29,931 nucleotides of DNA from Palsa-892 sp035295845. Lineage in GTDB: Bacteria > Pseudomonadota > Alphaproteobacteria > Rhizobiales > Xanthobacteraceae. Where the stretch lies: assembly GCA_035295845.1 (NCBI GenBank), contig DATGIF010000006.1, positions 1 through 29,931 of the forward strand. Reading direction: 5' to 3'. Made by a program: the position numbers and the translations under genes. Position 1 is the stretch's first letter, and the number at the start of each line of letters is the position of its first letter. Below, piece after piece: positions 18,354 through 25,299 of the stretch. The notes under the pieces were generated by a model. It ran no database searches. It worked only from the letters and a program-made list of their open reading frames with translations, and had not been told where the DNA came from.

Positions 18354-18515
18354 ATGGATCTCGGTCCGCACGCCGCTTTCATCGTCGCCGCCTATGCGGC
18401 GGCGGCGATCATCGTCGGCGCGCTCGTGCTTTGGGTCGCCGCCGATTATCGCGCGCTCGCGCGCGCGATCGCCGAACTCGAGGCGCGCGGCGCCAAAAGG
18501 CGCTCGGACCGCTGA
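18354..18515 (+). CDS. ccmD: Heme exporter accessory protein CcmD (53 aa)
   Basis: A small gene of 53 codons, beginning MDLGPHAAFIVAAYAAAAII. It has a single membrane helix (about 8-30) and a basic, helical cytoplasmic tail (DYRALARAIAELEARG). The HAAFIVAAYAA segment and the position between ccmC and ccmG identify it as CcmD, which holds CcmABC and CcmE together. The start is two bases after the ccmC TAG; its TGA is followed two bases later by the ccmG GTG. Easily missed in automated calls because of its length. Confidence 0.92.
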   Translation: MDLGPHAAFIVAAYAAAAIIVGALVLWVAADYRALARAIAELEARGAKRRSDR

Positions 18516-18517
18516 CC

Positions 18518-19135
18518 GTGACGATCACGCCGGAGCCTGCCCCGACTTCGCGGCGCTTCCTGGTCGCGCTGCCGCTCCTCTTTTTTCTCGCGCTCGCGGG
18601 GCTCCTGTTTTTCCGCCTTCTCGCGCTCGCGGGGTTCCTCTTTTTCCACCTCGGAAGCGGCGATCCGTCGCGATTGCCTTCGGCGCTGATCGGGAAGCCC
18701 GCGCCCGCGCTTTCGCTCGCCGCGCTCGATGGTTTGCTGCGGGACGGCAAGCCGGTGCCGGGTCTCGATCCGGCGCAATTCAAAGGACAGGTCACGATCG
18801 TGAACGTATGGGCGTCGTGGTGCGTGCCGTGCCTGTCGGAACATCCGCAACTGATGCGGCTCGCGGCGGACGGGCGAACGCTGCTCGTGGGCATCAACTA
18901 CAAGGACGCCAGCGAAAACGCGCGGCGCTTCTTGGGGCGCCACGGCAATCCGTTCGCGGCCGTGGGCGTCGATCCCGACGGGCGCTCGGCGATCGAATGG
19001 GGCGTCTACGGGGTGCCGGAGACGTTTCTCATCGGCCGCAACGGGCGGATCGCCTACAAGCTCGTGGGTCCGATCACGGACGAGACGCTGCCTCAGCTCG
19101 AGCGCGAGATCCAAAAGGCGCTCGGCGAATCATGA
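18518..19135 (+). CDS. ccmG: Cytochrome c biogenesis thiol:disulfide oxidoreductase CcmG/DsbE
   Basis: A 205-residue membrane-anchored periplasmic thioredoxin. It reduces apocytochrome c heme-binding cysteines before heme ligation. The N-terminal anchor spans about residues 13-44, followed by the IGKPAPALSL strand and the W101-CVPC105 active site in WASWCVPCLSEHPQL; the GVPETF loop carries the cis-Pro. The GTG start at 18518 is two bases after the ccmD stop. The anchor contains an 11-residue in-frame duplication (LLALAG-type units), which makes the hydrophobic stretch about 32 residues with an Arg at 33, unlike the usual single helix of about 20. The gene converges on yciB with a 6-bp overlap (19130-19135). 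Confidence 0.95.
   Translation: MTITPEPAPTSRRFLVALPLLFFLALAGLLFFRLLALAGFLFFHLGSGDPSRLPSALIGKPAPALSLAALDGLLRDGKPVPGLDPAQFKGQVTIVNVWASWCVPCLSEHPQLMRLAADGRTLLVGINYKDASENARRFLGRHGNPFAAVGVDPDGRSAIEWGVYGVPETFLIGRNGRIAYKLVGPITDETLPQLEREIQKALGES
18585..18650 (+). repeat. 33-bp tandem duplication inside ccmG
   Basis: Two adjacent 33-bp units, 18585-18617 and 18618-18650, both begin TTCTCGCGCTCGCGGGG and match at 30 of 33 positions. Each encodes an 11-residue hydrophobic block, the two of them ending in R-L and H-L. Being a multiple of three, the duplication keeps the frame; three differences show it is not a very recent slip. Confidence 0.9.
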
Positions 19136-19708
19136 CTCCGGCGCCTTCGCCGCGTGGCGGAGAAACACCGGCGTTTGCGCGAGCGCGAAGAGGATGGTCA
19201 GCGGCACGAAGCCGAATGTCTTGAAGGCAACCCAGGTGTCGGTCGAGACCGAGCGCCACACGATTTCGTTCAGGATCGCGAGCGCGAGGAAAAAAATCGC
19301 CCAGCGGAGCGTGAGCTTCTTCCAGCCCTCTTCGGTGAGATGAAAGGCTCCGTCGAGCACGAGCTCGAAGAGCGGCCGGCCGGTGAAAAGGCCGATGAAC
19401 AGGATCGCCGAGAACATCAAGTAGATGATCGTCGGCTTCACCTTGATGAAGGTCTCGTTCTGCAGCCAGAGCGTCAGCCCGCCGAAGACGAGAACGATTG
19501 CGGCCGTCACCAAGGGAACGATCGGAATACGGCGGATAAGGACGTATTGAAGCGCGAGCGCCGCCAGGACCGCCACCATGAAGGCGGCGGTGGCGAAGAA
19601 AATGCCGCGATAGCTGTTGGCGAAGAAGAAAAGAATGAGCGGCCCGAAGTCGAGCGCGAGCTTCGCAAGCGGGTTCAGCCTGGCGGGCGGCGGCGGGGGT
19701 TCGTTCAT
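19130..19708 (-). CDS. yciB: YciB / intracellular septation protein A family membrane protein
   Basis: A 192-residue polytopic inner-membrane protein with five or six helices after a Pro-rich N-terminus. The family signature is clear: KLALDFGPLILFFFANS near the start, KPTIIYLMFSAILFIGLFTGRP in the middle, and GWKKLTLRWAIFFLALAILNEIVWR followed by WVAFKTFGFVPLT. YciB/IspA affects envelope synthesis and septation in enterics and Shigella; the molecular activity is unknown. The ATG at 19708 has an AAGGCG ribosome site and is 31 bp after ftsY. It is the last gene of the dapF-mtaB-maoC-ftsY-yciB run. An upstream in-frame extension to 20008 is antisense-like to ftsY and rejected. Confidence 0.94.
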   Translation of the reverse strand: MNEPPPPPARLNPLAKLALDFGPLILFFFANSYRGIFFATAAFMVAVLAALALQYVLIRRIPIVPLVTAAIVLVFGGLTLWLQNETFIKVKPTIIYLMFSAILFIGLFTGRPLFELVLDGAFHLTEEGWKKLTLRWAIFFLALAILNEIVWRSVSTDTWVAFKTFGFVPLTILFALAQTPVFLRHAAKAPES

Positions 19709-19739
19709 GTCGCCTTGATGCCTGTTGCGTGCGCGCGGA

Positions 19740-20681
19740 TCAAGAGGGCGCGGATTCGTCGAGGCCGACGATCGCACGGGCGAAAGCACGGGCATCGAAC
19801 GGTGCGAGGTCGTCGACGGCCTCGCCCACACCGACGAAATGCACGGGCAGGCCGAAGCGGTCGGCGATCGCGACGAGGATGCCGCCCTTGGCGGTGCCGT
19901 CGAGCTTGGTGAGCACGATGCCGGTGACCCCTGCGGTCCTGGCAAAGGCGTCCACTTGCGAGATCGCGTTTTGGCCGACGGTGGCGTCGAGCACGAGGAG
20001 CACCGCATGCGGCGCGGTCTCGTCGAGCTTCTTCATTACCCGGTTGATCTTCGAAAGCTCGTCCATCAGCGCCGATTTGTTCTGCAGGCGGCCGGCGGTG
20101 TCGATCAGGAGAACGCCGATCTTTTCGGCGCGGGCGCGCTCGATCGCCTCGAAGGCAATGCCAGCGGGATCGGCGCCGGGCGCCTTGGCGACGACCGGGG
20201 CGTTCACGCGTTCACCCCACAGCACCAGCTGCTCGATCGCGGCGGCGCGAAAGGTATCGGCGGCGGCGAGGATGACGCGATCGCCGCTCGCCTGCAGCTT
20301 GGCCGCGAGCTTGCCGAGCGTCGTCGTCTTGCCGGAGCCGTTGACGCCGACGCCGAGCACGATGAAGGGCGCCTTCGCGGGGTCGACGGCGAAAGGCTTT
20401 TCGGCCGGCGCCAGAATCGTTTCGATTTCGTGCGCGACCAGCGACTTGATCTCGTTCTCGTCGAGCTCGTGGCCGGGCCGCGCTTTGCCGACCGCGGCGA
20501 CGATTTTTTCCGCCGTCGCGGCCCCAAGATCGGCTTCGATCAGGAGGTCCTCCAGCGTCTGCAGCGTCGCCTTGTCGAGACGGCGGCGGCCGAGATGCGC
20601 AATGCCGTCGCCGAGGCGCGAGGCGGTGCGCGCGAGACCCGCCGAAAAACGCCGCCAAAGCCCCCCTTCGTTCGGGCTCAT
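19740..20681 (-). CDS. ftsY: Signal recognition particle receptor FtsY
   Basis: A 313-residue SRP GTPase and membrane-docking receptor for the Ffh ribonucleoprotein, partner of the ffh gene in this window. The N domain (about 30-95) precedes a G domain with G1 GVNGSGKT (112-119), the G2-region DTFRAAA (142-148), G3 DTAGR (194-198), G4 TKLD (258-261) and GVGE (284-287). The acidic A domain of enterobacterial FtsY is nearly absent; only about 25 basic/amphipathic residues (GLWRRFSAGLARTASRLGD) precede the N domain, giving a membrane-targeting amphipathic helix, as in other alphaproteobacteria. The ATG at 20681 lies two bases after the upstream gene's stop; the longer open frame overlaps that gene and is rejected. 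Confidence 0.97.
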   Translation of the reverse strand: MSPNEGGLWRRFSAGLARTASRLGDGIAHLGRRRLDKATLQTLEDLLIEADLGAATAEKIVAAVGKARPGHELDENEIKSLVAHEIETILAPAEKPFAVDPAKAPFIVLGVGVNGSGKTTTLGKLAAKLQASGDRVILAAADTFRAAAIEQLVLWGERVNAPVVAKAPGADPAGIAFEAIERARAEKIGVLLIDTAGRLQNKSALMDELSKINRVMKKLDETAPHAVLLVLDATVGQNAISQVDAFARTAGVTGIVLTKLDGTAKGGILVAIADRFGLPVHFVGVGEAVDDLAPFDARAFARAIVGLDESAPS

Positions 20682-20683
20682 CT

Positions 20684-21103
20684 TCAGAGTTTTTCGGTGA
20701 CGAGGACGCGGCCTTTGGCGCCCACCGCGGTTTCGCCGGCTTCGTTCCGGATGCGGCCGCGAAGATCGATCACGTCGCCGCCGAGGCGGGCATTCCTCTT
20801 CACCGACACGACCAGCCATTCGAGCTTGATCGTCTCGTCGGCGAAAACCGGCCGCCGGAAGCGGAACCAGAATTCGAGCCCGACCATGGCGCCGCGTTGC
20901 GAAAAATGCGAGGCGGTGAGCGCCATTAGATGCGCCGTGGTTTGCGGGCCGCTCGCAAGCAGCCGGCCGTATCGCGTCGAAGCCGCGTGCGCGGCATCGT
21001 GATGCAGCGGATTGCGGTCGCCGGCGGCGCGCGCGAAGTCGCTGACGGTGGCGGGCGTGAGCGCGATCGTCGAGGAAAAGCGTTCGTGCGGAAAAGTTTT
21101 CAT
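20684..21103 (-). CDS. MaoC-like (R)-specific enoyl hydratase-type hot-dog protein
   Basis: A 139-residue single hot-dog-fold protein of the MaoC dehydratase family. The hydratase-2 motif is intact, AGDRNPLHHD (27-36), with the catalytic dyad Asp29 and His34 at the spacing seen in PhaJ. Such enzymes hydrate trans-2-enoyl thioesters to (R)-3-hydroxyacyl thioesters, feeding beta-oxidation, polyhydroxyalkanoate or branched pathways; the actual substrate is unknown, and its position between mtaB and ftsY gives no clue. The ATG at 21103 follows the mtaB stop by four bases; an upstream start at 21136 would run 29 bp into mtaB and was not chosen. The downstream ftsY begins two bases after this stop. 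Confidence 0.88.
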   Translation of the reverse strand: MKTFPHERFSSTIALTPATVSDFARAAGDRNPLHHDAAHAASTRYGRLLASGPQTTAHLMALTASHFSQRGAMVGLEFWFRFRRPVFADETIKLEWLVVSVKRNARLGGDVIDLRGRIRNEAGETAVGAKGRVLVTEKL

Positions 21104-21107
21104 ATCG

Positions 21108-22367
21108 TTAGGCCGCGAAGAGCCGCCGGCCGTCATGGCCGGTGATGAATGCGTCCTGGATCGTGCCGGGCGTCGACGGCCGCTCGAGCTTTACTTCGGT
21201 GTAATGCTCGGTGTGCCCGCCGTCCTGCTCGACCAGCACCTTGCGTTGCCGGCCGACTTCACGCGCCAGGTGACGGCGAAGCGCCGTCTCGCCCTTCGCG
21301 CGCAGGCGGCGCGCGCGTTCCTTCGCGACTGCGCGGCCGATCTGCGGCATTCGTGCCGCGGGCGTGCCCTCGCGCGCCGAGAACGGAAAAACGTGCAGGT
21401 AGGTGAGGCCGCAATCGTCGACGAGCGCGAGCGAATTCTGGAACTGCGCTTCCGTCTCGGTCGGAAAACCGGCGATGAGATCGGCGCCGAAGACGATATC
21501 GGCCCGCCGGCGCCGCGCCTCGGCGCAGAAGCGGATCGCATCGGCGCGCAGATGCCGCCGCTTCATCCGCTTCAGAATAAGGTCATCGCCGGCCTGCAGC
21601 GAAAGATGCAAATGCGGCATCAGCCGCTCTTCTTCGGCAAGCGCGCGGAAAAGCTCGTCATCCACCTCGACCGGATCGATCGAGGAAATGCGGAGCCGCG
21701 GCAATTGCGGCAGATGCCGAAGGATCGCGCGCACAAGCGCCCCCAATCGCGGCTCGCCCGGCAGATCGGCGCCCCAGGCGGTGAGATCGACGCCGGTGAG
21801 CACCGCCTCGCGGCAGCCGTTTTCGACGAGGCGGCGGATCTGCGCCACAACTTCACCGGCGGGAACCGAGCGCGAGGGGCCGCGGCCATAGGGAATGATG
21901 CAGAAAGTGCAGCGGTGATCGCAGCCGTTTTGCACCTGCACGAAAGCCCGTGCCCGGCCTTCGAAGCCGTCGACGAGGTGGAGCGCTGTCTCGCGCACCG
22001 AGGCGAGATCGTCGATCTTGATTTTCTCCCCGGCGCCGATGCCGAAATCGAGGGCGCGCTTCGCTTCGTTCCAGGTCGCGGGCGCGGTTTTCGAGGCGTT
22101 ACCCAGCACGCGGTCGACCTCGGGCATTGCGGCGAAAGTCGCGGGCTCCGTCTGGGCGGCGCAGCCGGTGACGATGATGCGCGCGTGCGGCCGCTCGCGC
22201 GCGACGCGGCGGATCGTCTGCCGCGCCTGGCGCACGGCTTCCGCCGTGACCGCGCAGGAATTGACGATGACGGTGTCCTCTAACCCGGCAGCTTCGGCGT
22301 GGCGGCGGATCGTCGCGGATTCCGCCGCGTTCAACCGGCATCCGAAATTGATGACCTCGACCGACAT
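21108..22367 (-). CDS. mtaB: tRNA (t6A37)-C2 methylthiotransferase MtaB
   Basis: A 419-residue radical-SAM methylthiotransferase that adds a methylthio group to t6A at position 37 of ANN-reading tRNAs. The N-terminal MTTase domain binds the auxiliary cluster through Cys10 (FGCRLN), Cys38 (NSCAVT) and Cys69 (TGCAAQ). The radical-SAM cluster uses C149-x3-C153-x2-C156 (NGCDHRCTFCIIPYGRG). A short TRAM-like C-terminal region follows. The FGCRLN form and the GADLIAGFPTETE segment favour MtaB over MiaB or RimO. It begins seven bases after dapF, in the same run. Confidence 0.94.
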   Translation of the reverse strand: MSVEVINFGCRLNAAESATIRRHAEAAGLEDTVIVNSCAVTAEAVRQARQTIRRVARERPHARIIVTGCAAQTEPATFAAMPEVDRVLGNASKTAPATWNEAKRALDFGIGAGEKIKIDDLASVRETALHLVDGFEGRARAFVQVQNGCDHRCTFCIIPYGRGPSRSVPAGEVVAQIRRLVENGCREAVLTGVDLTAWGADLPGEPRLGALVRAILRHLPQLPRLRISSIDPVEVDDELFRALAEEERLMPHLHLSLQAGDDLILKRMKRRHLRADAIRFCAEARRRRADIVFGADLIAGFPTETEAQFQNSLALVDDCGLTYLHVFPFSAREGTPAARMPQIGRAVAKERARRLRAKGETALRRHLAREVGRQRKVLVEQDGGHTEHYTEVKLERPSTPGTIQDAFITGHDGRRLFAA

Positions 22368-22374
22368 CGTTTTC

Positions 22375-23253
22375 TCACGCAGCGCTGGCTTCGGAGAGCA
22401 TTGCCGGCGAGAGCGTGCCTTCGAATTCGAACTCGACCGGCCCCGTCATCAATACGTGATCGTCGCGCTCGCGCCATTCGATTTCGAGGTCACCGCCCGG
22501 CAGCGTGACGCGGACCTTGCGCCCGGTGCGCTTGGTGCGGGCGGCGGCGACGGCGGCGGCACAGGCGGCCGAGCCGCAGGCACGCGTGAGCCCGGCGCCG
22601 CGCTCCCACGTCTTCACGATCAGATGATCTTTTCCCGCCACTTGCGCGAGCGAGATGTTCGCGCGTTCGGGGAAAATCGGATGGTTCTCCAACATCGGGC
22701 CGAACCGCGCGAGGTCGTAGGCCGCGACATCGTCGACCCAGAAGATTGCGTGCGGATTGCCCACGCTGACGGCCGAGGGCGAATGCAGCACCGGCTTGTC
22801 GATCGGCCCGATCTGCAATTCGATCGCGCGCGTGTCGCGGAATTCCTCGGCGAGCGGAATTTCGTCCCAGCGAAAGCGCGGCGGGCCCATGTCGACGGTG
22901 ACCTTGCCGGGCAAGGATTCAATCTCGCAGCCGACAACGCCCGCCGGCGTTTCGAAGGCGAGCGTGTTGCGGCCGGTTGCCTTCGCGGCAAGCGCGGCAA
23001 TACAGCGCATGCCGTTGCCGCAGGCGCCGGCTTCCGAGCCGTCGGAATTGAAAATCCGCACAAAGGCCTCGGTGCCGGCCGTCTTCGGCGGATAGAGCGT
23101 CATCAACTGATCGAACGGCACCGCGCCGGGGCGGGCGATGGCGCGCGCCTCCGCCGCCGTGACCGGCACCGGCGCCGTTCGCAGGTCGAGCACGACGATC
23201 TCGTTGCCGAGGCCGTTCATCTTGGTGAAGGGGCGGTTCTGAAGCGCGCTCAT
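22375..23253 (-). CDS. dapF: Diaminopimelate epimerase
   Basis: A 292-residue cytoplasmic enzyme converting L,L- to meso-diaminopimelate for lysine and peptidoglycan. The two catalytic cysteines are Cys78 in GACGNGMRC and Cys226 in TRACGSAAC, each in a half of the pseudo-symmetric fold; FTKMNGLGNEIVVLD opens the protein and SVGNPHAIFWV follows in the second half. The ATG at 23253 gives the conserved MSALQNRPFTKMNGLGN start; the in-frame extension to 23352 is not conserved and is rejected. First gene of the minus-strand run and divergent from the GyrI-like gene; the 131-bp gap contains a TATAAG -10-like box for dapF (near 23277) without a clear -35. Confidence 0.96.
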   Translation of the reverse strand: MSALQNRPFTKMNGLGNEIVVLDLRTAPVPVTAAEARAIARPGAVPFDQLMTLYPPKTAGTEAFVRIFNSDGSEAGACGNGMRCIAALAAKATGRNTLAFETPAGVVGCEIESLPGKVTVDMGPPRFRWDEIPLAEEFRDTRAIELQIGPIDKPVLHSPSAVSVGNPHAIFWVDDVAAYDLARFGPMLENHPIFPERANISLAQVAGKDHLIVKTWERGAGLTRACGSAACAAAVAAARTKRTGRKVRVTLPGGDLEIEWRERDDHVLMTGPVEFEFEGTLSPAMLSEASAA

Positions 23254-23384
23254 GACTACCGTCGAGGTTGTAGAACTTATAGGAGAAAGCGGGGTCTGTT
23301 TGCGAGTCGGCGCGTTCGCTACTATCCGCCTTGCTCCATTCGGTGTTAACAATCTCGGCGAAACCGCTTGGGTCGGAAACAGCC

Positions 23385-23978
23385 ATGGCGATCCGCTTCG
23401 CTTTCATTCCGGTGATGGCCCGCCTTCTCGCGGCGTCGCTCCTTGCCGTCACGCTGACGGCGGCCGCGTTCGCGCAGGAAACGAAAACGCCCGCGCCGAA
23501 AGCAAGCCAGGATCCGTTCGGCGAAGAGGTCATGCTGCCGGATCACAAGGCACTGTTTCGCCACAGCAAAACCAGCTGGGAAGAAGCCTGGGCCAATCTC
23601 GTCGCTACCTTCAAGGCGGTGCGCGCGGAAGCCGACCGATTGAAGCTGAAGGCGGTGGCGCCCGCGCTCGTGATTTACCGCTCGACGAGCGACGAGGGCT
23701 TCGAATTCGACGCGGCGCTCCCGATCGAAACCGATCCGGCTTCGCCGCCGGGCGAGGATTTCAAGATCGGGCAGACGCGCACCGGCAAGGCGATCAAGTT
23801 CGTCTATCGCGGGCCGTTCGACGCGATGGATTCGACCTACGAGAACATCAGCAATTTCATCGACTCCAAGCGCATTGACGCCGAGGATCTGTCGATCGAG
23901 GAGTACGTCACCGATCCGACGGCGACGAAGCCGGAAGAGATCGTGATCAACATCTACATGCCGCTGAAATCGAAGTAG
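23385..23978 (+). CDS. Secreted GyrI-like (effector-binding-domain) protein
   Basis: A 197-residue protein with a Sec signal peptide (about 1-30, core MARLLAASLLAVTLTAAAFA, cleavage before QE). Its mature domain resembles the GyrI/AraC effector-binding (SOUL-like) fold: a TWEEAWANL-like helix (here TSWEEAWANLVATF), YRSTSDEGFEFDAALPI, GKAIKFVYRGPFDAMDSTYENI, and the closing IEEYVTDP with ...IVINIYMPLK. The same domain with a signal peptide occurs across Bradyrhizobium-like genomes as 'GyrI-like domain-containing protein'; the ligand and function are unknown. The ATG at 23385 was chosen over the upstream in-frame start at 23331, which lies within the dapF promoter region. It is monocistronic, and a copy of the dispersed palindrome follows its stop. 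Confidence 0.85.
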   Translation: MAIRFAFIPVMARLLAASLLAVTLTAAAFAQETKTPAPKASQDPFGEEVMLPDHKALFRHSKTSWEEAWANLVATFKAVRAEADRLKLKAVAPALVIYRSTSDEGFEFDAALPIETDPASPPGEDFKIGQTRTGKAIKFVYRGPFDAMDSTYENISNFIDSKRIDAEDLSIEEYVTDPTATKPEEIVINIYMPLKSK

Positions 23979-24007
23979 GCGGCGGATTTTTCATCGCGGC
24001 TTTTCCA

Positions 24008-24055
24008 GAGCATGGTCTTTTCCGAAAACCGGTTCCCATTTTCGGGATCATGCTC
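24008..24055. repeat. Dispersed palindromic element, copy 2
   Basis: A 48-bp copy of the element at 1816-1864, in the same orientation: GAGCATGGTC at the left, CCGAAAACCGGTT in the middle, TTTTCGGGATCATGCTC at the right. It lies between two convergent genes, and its last base is the first base of the stop codon of the metallo-beta-lactamase-fold gene. As RNA it would form a hairpin but has no following T-run. Confidence 0.85.
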
Positions 24056-25116
24056 TAGGCGATTTCCCACACTTCGCCGGGCGACAACGCGCGGAAGCGA
24101 TCGGCGGAAACGTTCGCCGCCTTGAGGGCGTCGGCGAGCGCCGCGCGCGGCGCGCCGATTGCTTCATAGGTGAGCTTGAAGGTGCCGTGATGATGGGCGA
24201 GCGCGAGGTCGGCGCCGCAATCGGCGAGCGCCTGCACGGCTTCTTCCGGGTTCATGTGCTGGTCACGCATGAACCAGCGCGGCTCGTAGGCGCCGATCGG
24301 CAGGATGGCGAGGCGGAAGGGGCCATGGCCATCGCGCGCGGACTTGAAGTAGCGGCCCTCGCCATAGCCCGAATCGCCGACAAAATAGATTTTTCCGTTC
24401 GGTGTCTCGATCACGAACGAGGCCCATAGCGCCTTGTTGCGGTCGAGAAGCCCGCGCGCCGACCAGTGACGGGTGGGAACCGGCGTCACCGCAAAGCCGC
24501 GGCCGAGGTCGACGCGTTCGCCCCAGTCATGGGCCGTAGCGCCGATCGCCGGATCGTAGGCGTGCATGATGGTGTCGTTGCCAAGCGGCGTGATCACGCG
24601 GGAATGATGCGCAGCGGCAAGGCGCGATAGCGTCGCCACATCAAGATGGTCGTAGTGACAATGCGACACGAACACAAAGTCGATCGGCGGCAGGCTCTCG
24701 AAAGCAACGCCCGGATCGTTCACGCGCTTCGGCCCGACAAAGGTGAAGGGCGAGGCGCGCTCGGACCACACCGGGTCGCACAGAATGTTCACGCCCGCGG
24801 TCTGGATCAATACGCTCGCATGGCCGACATAGGAAACGCGGATGGTTTTTCCTTCGACCCGCGCCGGCGGCTTGTCGGAGAAAGCGCTTGGCGCACGCTC
24901 GGGCCACGGCTCGCCGCGTTCGCTGAAGAAGCGCAGCATGTCGCCGGGCTTTTTCAAGGGCGAGCCTTGCGGGTCGAAGAAGCGCTCGCCGTCGAAGTGA
25001 TCGGAAACCGGACCGTCATAATAACGGGCGAAAGCGCTGCGGGCGGCGGCACCGCCGCCAAAGATAGCGGCGATTGCGGCAACGCCCAGGAATAAACGGC
25101 GGCGGGACATCGGCAT
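24055..25116 (-). CDS. Metallo-beta-lactamase-fold hydrolase, NAPE-PLD/UlaG-like, probable Tat or Sec signal
   Basis: A 353-residue MBL-fold protein. The metal site is H152-x-H154-x-D156-H157 (SHCHYDHLD), with further ligands likely His217, Asp248 (VGDSGYG) and one of His308-310. The GHASVLIQ strand and the C-terminal GAYEPRWFM...QHMNPEEAV segment place it with NAPE-PLD-type phosphodiesterases and the RomA/UlaG cluster; lipid phosphodiesterase activity is plausible but unproven. The N-terminus (MPMSRRRLFLG, then a hydrophobic stretch to about 30) resembles a twin-arginine signal or anchor. Of the available starts, the ATG at 25116 is preceded by GGCGG at suitable spacing; 25110 and 25128 remain possible. 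It is divergent from ffh and converges on the GyrI-like gene. Confidence 0.88.
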   Translation of the reverse strand: MPMSRRRLFLGVAAIAAIFGGGAAARSAFARYYDGPVSDHFDGERFFDPQGSPLKKPGDMLRFFSERGEPWPERAPSAFSDKPPARVEGKTIRVSYVGHASVLIQTAGVNILCDPVWSERASPFTFVGPKRVNDPGVAFESLPPIDFVFVSHCHYDHLDVATLSRLAAAHHSRVITPLGNDTIMHAYDPAIGATAHDWGERVDLGRGFAVTPVPTRHWSARGLLDRNKALWASFVIETPNGKIYFVGDSGYGEGRYFKSARDGHGPFRLAILPIGAYEPRWFMRDQHMNPEEAVQALADCGADLALAHHHGTFKLTYEAIGAPRAALADALKAANVSADRFRALSPGEVWEIA

Positions 25117-25159
25117 TGTTTCCGCCATATAGGGGCACATCAGGCCCGATTCCATCGCC

Positions 25160-25188
25160 TTGACTCGGCCTTTTCTCGCTCCTAGCTT
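25160..25188 (+). promoter_or_regulatory. Candidate promoter of the ffh-rpsP-rimM-trmD run
   Basis: TTGACT (25160-25165) and TAGCTT (25183-25188) are 17 bp apart, about 110 bp upstream of ffh. The -35 is close to the consensus, the -10 is fair. Assigned by eye. Confidence 0.42.
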
Positions 25189-25299
25189 CCGCGCGCTCTC
25201 GAAAGTCCGTGAGCTGAATTAACCGCCCACCGGTCCAGAAGAGGCCGGAGGCCAACGCCCGACAGCGCGATGCGCCCTCGGGCGCGAAAGCGTTTGAGG

